A stretch of 64,000 nucleotides of DNA from the NCBI GenBank assembly GCA_964463965.1, contig CAYXED010000005.1, positions 62,001-126,000 of the forward strand, written 5' to 3'. Position numbers and translations under genes: made by a program. Each line of letters begins with the position of its first letter. Positions within the stretch are counted from its first letter, which is position 1. The notes beneath the pieces were generated by a model. The model made no database searches, had not been told where the DNA came from, and was given only the letters and a program-made list of their open reading frames with translations. Source of the stretch: UBA2166 sp964463965 (lineage in GTDB: Bacteria > Nitrospirota > Nitrospiria > Nitrospirales > UBA2166). Of this stretch, positions 52,610 through 61,490 are shown one piece after another.

Positions 52610-53617
52610 CTAATTTTTGTGATCTGAGATATATGCAATAAGGTCGCGAATTCGGCAGGAGTATCCCCACTCATTGTCATACCACGCTATGATTTTAATC
52701 ATGCGACTTCCCAATGCACTGGTCAGTGGCGCGTCAATGATTGCAGAGTGAGGGTTTCCATTTAGATCAATAGAAACTAATGGTTCCTCTGAGTAGCCGA
52801 TAATGCCATTTAAAGCTCCATGAGCTGCTTTTTGAAAGGCTTGGTTAATTGTAGCTTTGTCTGCATCTTGTTCAAGCTCAACGGTTAGATCAATCAGGGA
52901 TACGTTAGGAGTTGGAACTCTAATAGCCATTCCATCTAACTTGCCCTTAAGGGATGGAAGTACCTCATAGAGTGCCATTGCGGCTCCAGTAGTCGTTGGC
53001 ACCATTGAGAGTGCAGCAGAACGAGCACGCCGGAGATCTTTGTGTGGCAGATCGAGGAGTTGCTGATCGTTGGTGTAGGAGTGAATTGTCGTCATCAAAC
53101 CACGTTTAATGCCGAATTGCTCGTGTAAGACTTTTGAAACTGGTGCGAGGCAGTTTGTTGTGCAGGAGGCATTTGATATAACCCGATGAAATTTTGGATC
53201 GTAGTCAGATTCATTGACGCCCAGAACCACAGTTACATCAGGGCGCTTTGCGGGTGCGGTAATGATTACTCGTTCTGCTCCAGCTTCTAGGTGTCCAGCG
53301 GCGCTGTCTCGATTAGTGAAATGTCCTGTGGATTCAATTACAACATCTACACCAAGGTTTTTCCATGGCAATGCCGAAGGGTCTTTTTCAGAAAAAACCT
53401 GGATTGAACTTTTGTTCAGCACCAACTCATTCTTAGTAGTCTCTACGGGTAGATGGAAAGTTCCATGTATCGAGTCGTATTTAAATAAGTGGGCAGCTGT
53501 CTTCACATCTGTCAGGTCGTTTATTGCTGCCACATCAAATCGGGTATCTCCAAGAAGAGTTCGAAGTACCGTTCTTCCGATTCTACCAAAACCATTTATT
53601 CCAATTCGTACTGCCAT
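52610..53617 (-). CDS. gap: Glyceraldehyde-3-phosphate dehydrogenase, type I
   Basis: A 335-residue NAD-dependent enzyme of glycolysis. Rossmann loop GINGFGRIGR, an Asp in AINDL that usually marks NAD preference, catalytic Cys152 in SNASCTTNCLAPV, and the C-terminal WYDNEWGYSCRIRDL. Followed by pgk and tpiA on the same strand. Start ATG at 53617 with a purine-rich GGGAG several bases upstream. Confidence 0.97.
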   Translation of the reverse strand: MAVRIGINGFGRIGRTVLRTLLGDTRFDVAAINDLTDVKTAAHLFKYDSIHGTFHLPVETTKNELVLNKSSIQVFSEKDPSALPWKNLGVDVVIESTGHFTNRDSAAGHLEAGAERVIITAPAKRPDVTVVLGVNESDYDPKFHRVISNASCTTNCLAPVSKVLHEQFGIKRGLMTTIHSYTNDQQLLDLPHKDLRRARSAALSMVPTTTGAAMALYEVLPSLKGKLDGMAIRVPTPNVSLIDLTVELEQDADKATINQAFQKAAHGALNGIIGYSEEPLVSIDLNGNPHSAIIDAPLTSALGSRMIKIIAWYDNEWGYSCRIRDLIAYISDHKN

Positions 53618-53635
53618 ATACTCCCTTTTCTATCT

Positions 53636-54616
53636 CTATAGCCCTATTGCCTCTTGCACTTTTTGCATTGTGCTGTTTGAGGTTTCCCCAGCGCGTTTTG
53701 CTCCTTCTTTTACCACATCCTCTACCATTCCGGGGGATGCCTGAATTATGCGACTCTTTTCCCATACAGGGTTGAGTAGTCTGACTAAGGCATCCGATAA
53801 GAACTTTTTACAATCAATGCATCCAATTTCTCCACTGCGACATTCACTGTTAACTTGGTCAACAACGGGAGAATCTGAGTATACCTTGTGTAAGTCGTAA
53901 ACAGGGCATACGTCAGGATTTCCAGGATCTTTTCGCCGCTTTCTTGCAGGATCCGTCACCATGGTTCGAAGTTTTTCTCTCACAGTTTCTTCAGAATCTG
54001 AAAGATAAATTGCATTGTTGTAGCTTTTGCTCATTTTTCTCCCATCGATTCCAGTAAGCTTTGGCACTTCTGTAAGTAGTGTTTGTGGCTCCTTAAAAAC
54101 TGGTTTGTACAGTGAATTAAATCGCCGTGCAATGGCTCGTGTGAGCTCCACATGGGGGGCTTGGTCAATCCCAACAGGGACAAAATCTGCGTTGTATATT
54201 AGGACGTCTGCTGACTGGAGTATCGGATATCCTAAAAATCCATAGGTTGAAAGATCGCGGTCCTCAAGTTGTTCTTGTTTCTCTTTATACGTTGGGATTC
54301 GTTCAAGCCATGGAATTGGTGTAATCATGGATAATAACACGTGCAACACAGCATGGTTTGGAAGGTCAGATTGAATGAAAATGGTAGATTTATTTGGATC
54401 AAGTCCTGCAGAAAGCCAATCAAGTATCATTGCGCGTGTAAAGGCCTTAATTTTGGTTGTGTCTGAGTAATTTGTTGAAAGCGCGTGCCAGTCGGCAACA
54501 AAGAAATAGCCCTCATAGGATTCTTGTAGTTTGGTCCAGTTTAAAAGTGCGCCGCTTAAGTTTCCAAGGTGTAAACGGCCGCTTGGTTGCATGCCACTTA
54601 GTATGCGAGGTTTCAT
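53636..54616 (-). CDS. trpS: Tryptophanyl-tRNA synthetase
   Basis: Class I synthetase of 326 residues, normal length for the bacterial form. The HIGH-type motif is HLGN in SGMQPSGRLHLGNLSGALLN, and KMSKS appears as GRKMSKSYNNAI. The substrate pocket (VADWHAL, PVGIDQAPHVELTRAIARRFN) is typical. The ATG overlaps the stop of the upstream peptidase gene by four bases. Confidence 0.96.
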   Translation of the reverse strand: MKPRILSGMQPSGRLHLGNLSGALLNWTKLQESYEGYFFVADWHALSTNYSDTTKIKAFTRAMILDWLSAGLDPNKSTIFIQSDLPNHAVLHVLLSMITPIPWLERIPTYKEKQEQLEDRDLSTYGFLGYPILQSADVLIYNADFVPVGIDQAPHVELTRAIARRFNSLYKPVFKEPQTLLTEVPKLTGIDGRKMSKSYNNAIYLSDSEETVREKLRTMVTDPARKRRKDPGNPDVCPVYDLHKVYSDSPVVDQVNSECRSGEIGCIDCKKFLSDALVRLLNPVWEKSRIIQASPGMVEDVVKEGAKRAGETSNSTMQKVQEAIGL

Positions 54617-55338
54617 CCCAGTGTACCTGTAAGTATTGCCATTGTTGCTAAGCTAACGATCGGCCAAAATAATGTACTCATGATGTGGAGCTGTCCGTCA
54701 AATGCGATAAGCACGATAACGATCATCATCCCATATGGCTCAAGACTACTCAATGCCCTTGCTTGTTTATAAGGCAAGAGGCCTACTGCAATGCGACCAC
54801 CATCAAGAGGTGGTACTGGGAGAAGGTTAAAGAGCATCAACAGTACATTGATATAGATGGAGAAGACTAACATTTTTCCTAGTGGGAGTAGAAACATTGC
54901 AGTGGCATCGTGAGGTACGCCTGGAGAGTGTAAGGAAAATATCTCGTTGGCTAACGATGGTTCGGCAGTAAGGATTATGCGTAGAAAAACACCACTGATA
55001 ATTGCAAGAATGAGGTTCATCCCTGGTCCTGCTGCCGCCACAAGGACAGTGTCTCGTTTAGGGTTATGAAGGTTGTAGAAGTTTACTGGGACGGGTTTCG
55101 CATATCCAAAAAAGACAGGGCTTTGGAAAACGAGGCACATTATGGGGAACAGCACACTACCTATAGGATCTATGTGGGGCTTAGGGTTTAACGTTAGACG
55201 CCCAGCAAGCTTGGCGGTGGGGTCTCCTAAGTAATTTGCAACCCATCCGTGAGCAAATTCATGGAGAACCATTGCAAACAAAAGGGGAACAAGTTGATAG
55301 GATAGTGTGAGGAAAATGTGTTCAAAGTAATTCATCAA
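54613..55338 (-). CDS. Site-2 protease family membrane metalloprotease (M50)
   Basis: A 241-residue polytopic membrane protein with the zinc motif HEFAH in MVLHEFAHGWVANYLGD near residue 26, the NPK-containing loop after it, and the distal Asp in LLPVPPLDGGRI. This is the short S2P type without a PDZ domain, which cleaves within or near membrane segments; the substrate is unknown. Its stop overlaps the trpS start, so it belongs to the same transcript, as seen in several bacteria. Confidence 0.9.
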   Translation of the reverse strand: MMNYFEHIFLTLSYQLVPLLFAMVLHEFAHGWVANYLGDPTAKLAGRLTLNPKPHIDPIGSVLFPIMCLVFQSPVFFGYAKPVPVNFYNLHNPKRDTVLVAAAGPGMNLILAIISGVFLRIILTAEPSLANEIFSLHSPGVPHDATAMFLLPLGKMLVFSIYINVLLMLFNLLPVPPLDGGRIAVGLLPYKQARALSSLEPYGMMIVIVLIAFDGQLHIMSTLFWPIVSLATMAILTGTLG

Positions 55339-55442
55339 TTGCTAGCCTGGGCGGTTCATTGCTAGTTAGTTATTGCTCAACATAGAGACATCTACACAAC
55401 TATATAATTCATCACCGATTAGTGCCATGTTTTACCATTCTA

Positions 55443-57272
55443 TTAATTGATTTGCACGATTGTTCCTCGCTCGACCTTGAGAACAAAAAGAGGGCGTTCG
55501 AGGAGACCGTTTGTGGTCATCGAAGCTGGACCTGATAGGCTGGGAAAATCATGGAGCCGTCTGAGGTGCATGCTGACTTCAACGCTGTTGGTAGCTCCTT
55601 CTGTAAGTGTGTGTAAAATAATTCGTGTGCTGTCATAAGCGAGAGCAACTAATTCTGACGGATCGGTTTGATAGTGGTAGCGATAAGAAGTTGCAAAATT
55701 TTTCATGATGTAATTTGTGCTGTTCATATTGAGAGGGTCCACAAATACGGCTCCTTCTATAGACTTTTCGCCGTACCGAAGTAAGTCTGGTGTATTCCAG
55801 CCTATAGTGCCGAGAAGTGTTATGTTCATGTCGTGGTAGTGTAGATGAGATGCGATTAGCCCGACTGTTTTATGATCATCTGGTAGAAAAATAGCGTCAA
55901 GACCCGGAAAATACTCTTCGCGCTCCTCCTCCTCTTCTTCGAGTGGAGGCAATAAAGTGCCATCACGTTTCAAGTCCTCAGTTTTAATGATCTCAATGTA
56001 TGAGCCAAAATCAGTTTCTCCGGGAGCGTAGGAAACGGTGGCAAGGACGTCCCCATCTAAGGTAGTAACCGTTTGTGAAAAGACACTTGATAATTGGAGG
56101 CCGTATGGATCGTTGGGAGAGAGAATTGCAAATTGTGTCATTCCCAGTTCTAGCATTGCGTAGCGGGCAATGGTTTGGCCAAGGAGTTTGGTGGATACAG
56201 CGGTGCTAAATAAAAAATCCCCATTAGTGGCTGTATTAGGAGGTTTGTGCGCAGTTGGTGACAGAATAGGAATTTCATGCGTAGTGGCCCATATTTTGAG
56301 GTGATCAAGGTTATCGCTGAGCAATGGACCAATAATGGCAATGGGTTGAAAAGTATCCGAGATTTTCGTGGCGTGTTCAACTAGGGTGTGATTACTTTGG
56401 GTAATATCGACAACTACTAGACCAATTGAGGTATTTGGCTGCGCTTCTGTCAGTGCGAGGCGAATTCCGGCAAGGACATCAGTCGCATAGGATTCTAGGG
56501 GACCGGTCAACGGAAGTAAAACGCCAATGATATGCTGTTGGCGTTGTAGGTTCGCGTGTAGTTCGTTAAGTCTTGTGGTTGCCATACTAGTATATGCATG
56601 ATCAGGAAATTGGGTTTGTAGTTGCTTTGTTAGGTCAGAGATCATAAAAAACTGGTGTTTCCCTTTTTGATCATAACGTTGAATCAAGTGCGCTAGCGCT
56701 GAGTCTCCAGGAAACTTTGTGGGGTGGTTTGTACTCAGCACGTGCAGCTCATTCATCGTGAGAGTTACCTGAAGGAGGTTTTCAATTTGCGCAACAATGG
56801 ATGGTCGGTCGTTTGGCTCTGCTAAGGCATGCTGGCGAAGTAGGGTCTCCACGGTTGTTACTCCGTCGCCCTTCTCTGTATAGAGTGCAGCTATGTCTTG
56901 TAGGGTTTCATAGACATCTATTAACTCTACTGGTGGTAGCAATAGGAGGCGGCTCTCAAGTTGATTGATCGCATTTTCGTAGTCTCCATTGCGCGCGTAT
57001 GTTTCGCTTAGGAGTTTATGTGCGTCGAGTAGTGTCTCAAGTGAGGTATCGGCTGCAAGTAGATCTTTTAAGAGGGTAATTGTTCGAGTGTCATCATAGA
57101 TGTCGTACGCATGATTCGCTTGAGCTAGGGGGGAGGTGTCCTTTATTTCCTGAAGGGTAGTGAGATAAAAGTTTAGTGTTGAATCTAGAGGGGTCTGTGC
57201 ACTCGATGGAGAGGTTATGGTGCTTAGTCCTAGTATCAGTATAAACAGTAGTTTATGGATGGGGATTAACAT
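55443..57272 (-). CDS. LpoA-like periplasmic protein: helical repeats plus periplasmic-binding-protein fold
   Basis: A 609-residue exported protein with a signal peptide (residues about 1-25, ending SSAQT). Residues about 30-245 are helical with TPR character (LLDAHKLLSETYARNGDYEN, a second helix pair after it). Residues about 250-600 form a type I periplasmic-binding fold (HIIGVLLPLTGPLESYATDV, VVDITQSNH, AIIGPLLSDNL, ILSPNDPYGLQLS). This layout matches LpoA-type activators of penicillin-binding proteins or an ABC leucine-binding-like sensor. A run of six acidic residues (EEEEEERE) lies in the second lobe. Divergent from xerD. Confidence 0.8.
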   Translation of the reverse strand: MLIPIHKLLFILILGLSTITSPSSAQTPLDSTLNFYLTTLQEIKDTSPLAQANHAYDIYDDTRTITLLKDLLAADTSLETLLDAHKLLSETYARNGDYENAINQLESRLLLLPPVELIDVYETLQDIAALYTEKGDGVTTVETLLRQHALAEPNDRPSIVAQIENLLQVTLTMNELHVLSTNHPTKFPGDSALAHLIQRYDQKGKHQFFMISDLTKQLQTQFPDHAYTSMATTRLNELHANLQRQQHIIGVLLPLTGPLESYATDVLAGIRLALTEAQPNTSIGLVVVDITQSNHTLVEHATKISDTFQPIAIIGPLLSDNLDHLKIWATTHEIPILSPTAHKPPNTATNGDFLFSTAVSTKLLGQTIARYAMLELGMTQFAILSPNDPYGLQLSSVFSQTVTTLDGDVLATVSYAPGETDFGSYIEIIKTEDLKRDGTLLPPLEEEEEEREEYFPGLDAIFLPDDHKTVGLIASHLHYHDMNITLLGTIGWNTPDLLRYGEKSIEGAVFVDPLNMNSTNYIMKNFATSYRYHYQTDPSELVALAYDSTRIILHTLTEGATNSVEVSMHLRRLHDFPSLSGPASMTTNGLLERPLFVLKVERGTIVQIN

Positions 57273-57364
57273 GCGAATACAAGTTTTTTTCTGTAAGGCG
57301 TAAGTCTGTGGAGTTCAAAGAATGTGCACATCAAGCGGTACACGAGTAAGAGTGGAAATGCTAA

Positions 57365-57470
57365 TAGGGCAGCCGCCCTGGGTCTAAAGTTAGCCTTTTA
57401 TGAGCTCGTAATATGTTGATAGCAGGAGGCGAGTCGCCACTATACGGTCGGGGTAAAGACCTTGTCAAGG
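57365..57470. other. Intergenic region with clustered short hairpins
   Basis: The gap between the LpoA-like gene and xerD (57273-57540) holds no convincing gene. Three short perfect stems occur close together: AGGGC/GCCCT (57366-57379), GGCG/CGCC (57428-57438) and CCTTG/CAAGG (57460-57470). It is clearly richer in G and C than most gaps in this window. No known riboswitch or small-RNA signature was recognised. Confidence 0.3.
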
Positions 57471-57540
57471 CGTTTAGAATGTTAGGGTGAGTGCGTTTTT
57501 ATCTTCTGTATACATTGACAAATATGGTAAAGTCATCACA

Positions 57541-58464
57541 ATGGGTAGTATGTCATTAGGTCTTACACCACAAGAGCAGGATCATTGCCTCGACCGTTAT
57601 CTGCAGCATCTCTTGTTAGAGCGTGCGTGTTCTCCAAATACGATTGACAGCTATCGGAGAGATATTAGACGTTTTCTCAAATTTCTGACGACTGACCGCC
57701 AGAAAGACTTTACTAATCTCTCAAGAGACGATGTTCAGCATTTTTTGGCTGCTCTGCGAAGTCAAGGGCTATCTAATTCCACTGTTGCACGGTGTATGGC
57801 TGCAGTCAGGGGTTTCATAAGGTTTTCCGTTGATGTGGGGGATTTGACGTGCGATCCCACATTCAAATTGCAGGTTTCTGCGGGGCGGCATGCGCTTCCG
57901 ACATTTCTTTCTGAAGATGAAGTCCATCGTCTCCTTGCGGTACCTAAAGGAGAAGGATCAATCGCAGAACGTGATGATGCGATGATTGAGTTGCTCTATG
58001 CAACTGGCATGCGCGTATCCGAGCTTGTTATGCTTGAGCAGGCGGCACTCAATTTTGAGCTGGGTTATGTGATTGCGACAGGCAAAGGATCTAAGCAACG
58101 AATTATTCCAATGGGTGAGATGGCAATAGAAAAGGTCAAACGGTATCTTGAATGTTCACGGATGCGTTTGCTGGGTATGTCGCGTTGCGGACGGTTGTTT
58201 TTGACCAGGCATGGCAAGGGAGTTACGCGTCAGGCGTTTTGGAGACTTTTGCGGAAGCATGCCAAAGCCGCAGGGATTGATAGGCCGATTTGGCCGCATG
58301 CGATTAGACATTCGTTTGCGACGCATCTGCTTGAGGGGGGTGCAGATCTTAGAATTGTCCAATCATTGCTTGGACACGCTGATATTTCTACAACGCAGGT
58401 TTATACGCATGTTGATCGAGCTCATTTGAAGCGCATTCACCGAACGCTTCATCCGAGGGGTTAA
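57541..58464 (+). CDS. xerD: Tyrosine recombinase XerD
   Basis: Partner of XerC in chromosome dimer resolution. From ATG 57541 it has 307 residues, close to the usual 298. The core-binding domain (about residues 10-100) is followed by catalytic motifs: Arg in ATGMRVSELV, Lys in TGKGSKQRIIPMGE, HAIRHSFATHLLEGG, GHADISTTQVYTHV with the nucleophile Tyr. An upstream GTG at 57487 is in frame but has little ribosome-binding support and adds a segment not typical of the family. Confidence 0.9.
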   Translation: MGSMSLGLTPQEQDHCLDRYLQHLLLERACSPNTIDSYRRDIRRFLKFLTTDRQKDFTNLSRDDVQHFLAALRSQGLSNSTVARCMAAVRGFIRFSVDVGDLTCDPTFKLQVSAGRHALPTFLSEDEVHRLLAVPKGEGSIAERDDAMIELLYATGMRVSELVMLEQAALNFELGYVIATGKGSKQRIIPMGEMAIEKVKRYLECSRMRLLGMSRCGRLFLTRHGKGVTRQAFWRLLRKHAKAAGIDRPIWPHAIRHSFATHLLEGGADLRIVQSLLGHADISTTQVYTHVDRAHLKRIHRTLHPRG

Positions 58465-58507
58465 GGAGAGGGCATCTTGTTATTATGGGGGCCTTATTGC
58501 GGCATTG

Positions 58508-58537
58508 TTGACAAATTATGGATAAAATGGATAGATT
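58508..58537 (+). promoter_or_regulatory. Candidate promoter of the tRNA-Val/tRNA-Asp pair
   Basis: A perfect TTGACA (58508-58513) with TAGATT (58532-58537) at an 18-bp spacing, about 20 bp upstream of tRNA-Val. A separate TATACT (58550-58555) lies too close to the tRNA to be its likely -10. Confidence 0.45.
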
Positions 58538-58557
58538 CAACTGCTTAGCTATACTGT

Positions 58558-58633
58558 GGGCGGGTAGCTCAGTCGGGAGAGCGCTGCCCTTACACGGCAG
58601 ATGTCGCAGGTTCGAGCCCTGTTCCGCCTACCA
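58558..58633 (+). tRNA. tRNA-Val (anticodon TAC)
   Basis: The acceptor GGGCGGG (58558-58564) pairs with TCCGCCT before the discriminator A; CCA is encoded (58631-58633). The anticodon stem CTGCC/GGCAG encloses CTTACAC, giving TAC (Val, GUA/GUG codons). The T-loop has TTCGAGC. Confidence 0.95.
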
Positions 58634-58653
58634 ATTACGAATATGTCTTCTGC

Positions 58654-58731
58654 GGGGTCGTAGTTCAGCCTGGTTAGAACGCCTGCCTGTCACGCAGGAG
58701 GTCGCGAGTTCGAGTCTCGTCGACCCCGCCA
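58654..58731 (+). tRNA. tRNA-Asp (anticodon GTC)
   Basis: The acceptor GGGGTCG (58654-58660) pairs with CGACCCC; discriminator G and CCA are encoded (58729-58731). The anticodon stem CCTGC/GCAGG encloses CTGTCAC, giving GTC (Asp). Twenty bases after tRNA-Val, so probably one transcript. Confidence 0.95.
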
Positions 58732-58815
58732 TTTATTCAAGTAGCCTATCTCACGACATGCCATTTTTTATGGCATTTTCTCAGACTAGGTGAGTGATGT
58801 GACTGGTTGCTCGCA

Positions 58816-59532
58816 ATGACTGCAGAGCTTAGCCCAATCGCTCAGATGCTAGGGTTATTGAGCCCTCTGTCTCTTATTATCCTGGGACTGCTCTGTATTT
58901 TCTCCGTTGTATCTTGGTCTATCATGCTTTCAAAGTGGAGGCTTTTTCGAACGCAAAAACTTCACAATACGAAGTTTTTGGCTGTCTATGCCAAAACTCA
59001 TGATATAGAGCAACTTCGGAAAGTTGCTGCAAGCACGGAAATGGAACATAGCACCCTTGCGATGTTGTTTCTTCGTGGTGTGGATGGAATTGAGTATCGT
59101 GTTCCAACTATGACCGAAGATCAGCTGGACCGAACTGTTTATCGTGCAGATCTTGATCGTCTGATGGACCAGGCAATCCAAGAGCAAAGTGAGCGTTTGG
59201 AATCGTTGTTGCCGGTACTGGCGACGATTGGAAATGTTAGCCCTTTTGTTGGTCTATTTGGGACTGTTCTTGGGATCATTAATGCATTTGCTGCAATTGG
59301 CGAGCAAGCTAGTGCCAATATTCGAACTGTCGCGCCGGGGATGGCTGAGGCGTTAATAGCTACTGCAGCAGGTTTATTTGCGGCAATTCCTGCGGTTATA
59401 TTTTACAATTTTTGTCTTACCAATATTCGCAGAGAAGTTCAGAGAATGGAGTCGTTTTCTGTGGATTTTCTGATGACGGTCGCCGCGAATTTTTTTCGGA
59501 GCGTGACGCGGTCTGTTGACAAGGAGTTATGA
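58816..59532 (+). CDS. tolQ: Tol-Pal system protein TolQ
   Basis: Inner-membrane proton-channel subunit that with TolR energises TolA. The 238-residue protein has three membrane segments (about residues 15-37, 135-160, 173-195) and the family motifs ATIGNVSPFVGLFGTVLGII and MAEALIATAAGLFAAIPAVI. I chose ATG 58816; an in-frame TTG at 58807 would add three residues. First gene of a tolQ-tolR-tolA-tolB-pal cluster. Confidence 0.93.
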   Translation: MTAELSPIAQMLGLLSPLSLIILGLLCIFSVVSWSIMLSKWRLFRTQKLHNTKFLAVYAKTHDIEQLRKVAASTEMEHSTLAMLFLRGVDGIEYRVPTMTEDQLDRTVYRADLDRLMDQAIQEQSERLESLLPVLATIGNVSPFVGLFGTVLGIINAFAAIGEQASANIRTVAPGMAEALIATAAGLFAAIPAVIFYNFCLTNIRREVQRMESFSVDFLMTVAANFFRSVTRSVDKEL

Positions 59533-59547
59533 GAAGGTCCTACTTCG

Positions 59548-59979
59548 ATGCTTAAATCTCAACGGAGACAAGAAGGTTATATGGCGGATATCAATATTAT
59601 CCCTTTCGTTGATGTTGCGTTGGTTCTATTGGTGATTTTCATGGTTACTGCTCCCATGCTGTATCGAGGTTTTGATTTAACCCTTCCCCAAGCCAAAACG
59701 GATAGCAAGTATAAACCGGAGAAGCCGATTGTTATTTCTATTGAGAAGGAGAGTGTTGTTTATTTTGGAGAAGATCAAATTAGCCTTGATAAATTTCCTT
59801 TTCATCTCAATGAGGCTAAGAGAAATAATCCTGAAGTTTCGGTAGTAATACGTGCTGACCAAGGGATACCTTATGGAACTGTAATACAAGTTATGGATAT
59901 TGTCAGGCTCAGTGGTATTTACCGTATTGGAATGGCAACGCAGGATGACGAGGGAGCTTCAGTATTTGCATCACCATGA
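59548..59979 (+). CDS. tolR: Tol-Pal system protein TolR
   Basis: ExbD/TolR-type protein of 143 residues with one N-terminal membrane segment. The proton-relay Asp is in the family motif MADINIIPFVDVALVLLVIF. The periplasmic domain ends with a short acidic tail (QDDEGASVFASP). 15 bp after tolQ. Confidence 0.94.
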   Translation: MLKSQRRQEGYMADINIIPFVDVALVLLVIFMVTAPMLYRGFDLTLPQAKTDSKYKPEKPIVISIEKESVVYFGEDQISLDKFPFHLNEAKRNNPEVSVVIRADQGIPYGTVIQVMDIVRLSGIYRIGMATQDDEGASVFASP

Positions 59980-60052
59980 TGAAGATGGCTCGATTAACTT
60001 GTGAGTCTTTATTCTTTGTGTCCGCAAGCTCTCATTGGGAAGTGAACTGCTA

Positions 60053-61483
60053 GTGAGCATATATAGTCGGCATAGGGAATTTGATCTTAGGCATGCTGTG
60101 GCCTTTTCAGTAATCGGGCACAGTGTTGTCTTAGTCCTATTGTTTTTGTCACCTCGGTGGTTTCCTATTCCCGATACCTCTGCTGCAGTGATGGACACCA
60201 TAGAAATAGAACTGTTGGCAACTGCCGTTGCCAATGATTCTCGTCAAAAGGCTGTGGTGGCAAAAGCTGCGCCGACGAGGCCAGTTCCGAAACCTAAGGC
60301 TGTGGTGGCAAAAGCTGCGCCTGCGCCTGTACTGCAAGAAGTAAAGGTATTTGACGCTTTGGAGGTTGCTATGGCTATTCCAGCTCCGATGGCTGAGGCT
60401 CCACCACTGCCTAAGGCGCCGGCGTTGCTGCAATTGCCTGAAATTCCAAATATTACTGAAGAGAAAGCTTACTCCCCTGAGGCTGTGAAGCGTGTGCAGG
60501 CAACGGTGCAGGATGCGTTAAAAGGCGTTGAAGTGCCTGAGCCACTTGAAAAGGTCGTTCCTCTGGCAAGGCTGTCTAAAATGCCGGAAGCTTCCTTGCG
60601 AAGCACTAATTCTCAAAAAACGTCGCAGAAAAAAACACAAGAACTAGGACGTGTTCAGGCAACGGTGCGGGACGCATTAAAGGGCGTTCAAGTACCAGAG
60701 CCGCTTCCCAAAGTTACGCCTTTGGTGAAACTAACTGAGATGCCTAAGGTTGCCTCAGAAATTACCCAATCAGTGCAGGAATTAGAAAGCATTGCTTCCA
60801 ATGTTCAAGAAGTTCTTGATCGTGTAAAGATGCCAGCTCCTTTGGATCCCACTGCTTCAATTCCGCCTCTTCAAAAACTAGCCGAGGCTCCTAAGGATGT
60901 TGCTGTGGGTAAGCCCTTGGAGTTTGTGCAGGCGAAAGAGCAGTTGCAGGCAACTGTCACGAGAGCTTTGGAGCAGGTTAACCTTCCTGAGCCTTTGAAT
61001 GACTTGGAGTCGCTTGATATTGCTGTTATTACCCCTCAGAGTTTATCGAAGTCGTCTTCCCTTCACTCTGAACTCAAGGTGATTCGCGAGCAGAATGAGG
61101 TGGAGTTTGATGGGGGTGTTATAGGACAGAAGACTGTTGCTGCACAAAAGCCATCTGATTTTCAGGTATTAGCCGAGCAAAGTCGATTCAATAAGGTGCT
61201 TGCAGAATATCAGAGGCGTGTAAACAATGTTATTACCAGCAATTGGCATTGGCAGGGAGATAATTTAGTGGAGCTGCGCGTTGGTTTGCGCTTTCGAATT
61301 TTTCGAGATGGACGGACGGCAGCAGTCAAAGTATCGGAATCGTCTGGTAACTCTGTTTTTGATAGGGCCGCGATCCGTGCAGTGAAGCAAGTAAAACGGT
61401 TGCCGCCATTTCCCAAGGATATTAAAAAAGATCATTTAGATGTTGAGATGGGGTTTTCCAAGCTGAGGGCAAAACCATCATAG
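60053..61483 (+). CDS. TolA-like protein with internal repeats and TonB-type C-terminal domain
   Basis: A 476-residue protein anchored by one N-terminal membrane helix (residues about 19-38), spanning the periplasm. In place of the Ala/Lys-rich helix of E. coli TolA there are four degenerate repeats of the form QATVxxALxxVxxPEPL, coding starts near 60493, 60652, 60796 and 60943. A 26-bp direct repeat (60248-60273 and 60296-60321) encodes KAVVAKAAP twice. The C-terminal 90 residues form a TonB/TolA domain (YQRRVNNVITSNWHWQG, GRTAAVKVSESSGNSVFDRA, LPPFP). GTG 60053 is preferred because GGGAAG lies ten bases upstream; TTG 60035 would add six residues. Position after tolR supports the TolA role. 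Confidence 0.85.
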   Translation: MSIYSRHREFDLRHAVAFSVIGHSVVLVLLFLSPRWFPIPDTSAAVMDTIEIELLATAVANDSRQKAVVAKAAPTRPVPKPKAVVAKAAPAPVLQEVKVFDALEVAMAIPAPMAEAPPLPKAPALLQLPEIPNITEEKAYSPEAVKRVQATVQDALKGVEVPEPLEKVVPLARLSKMPEASLRSTNSQKTSQKKTQELGRVQATVRDALKGVQVPEPLPKVTPLVKLTEMPKVASEITQSVQELESIASNVQEVLDRVKMPAPLDPTASIPPLQKLAEAPKDVAVGKPLEFVQAKEQLQATVTRALEQVNLPEPLNDLESLDIAVITPQSLSKSSSLHSELKVIREQNEVEFDGGVIGQKTVAAQKPSDFQVLAEQSRFNKVLAEYQRRVNNVITSNWHWQGDNLVELRVGLRFRIFRDGRTAAVKVSESSGNSVFDRAAIRAVKQVKRLPPFPKDIKKDHLDVEMGFSKLRAKPS

Positions 61484-61490
61484 GTGAGGT

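Noticed and set aside
58518..58793. Open frame of 91 residues
   Set aside because: It is a read-through of the tRNA-Val and tRNA-Asp genes.
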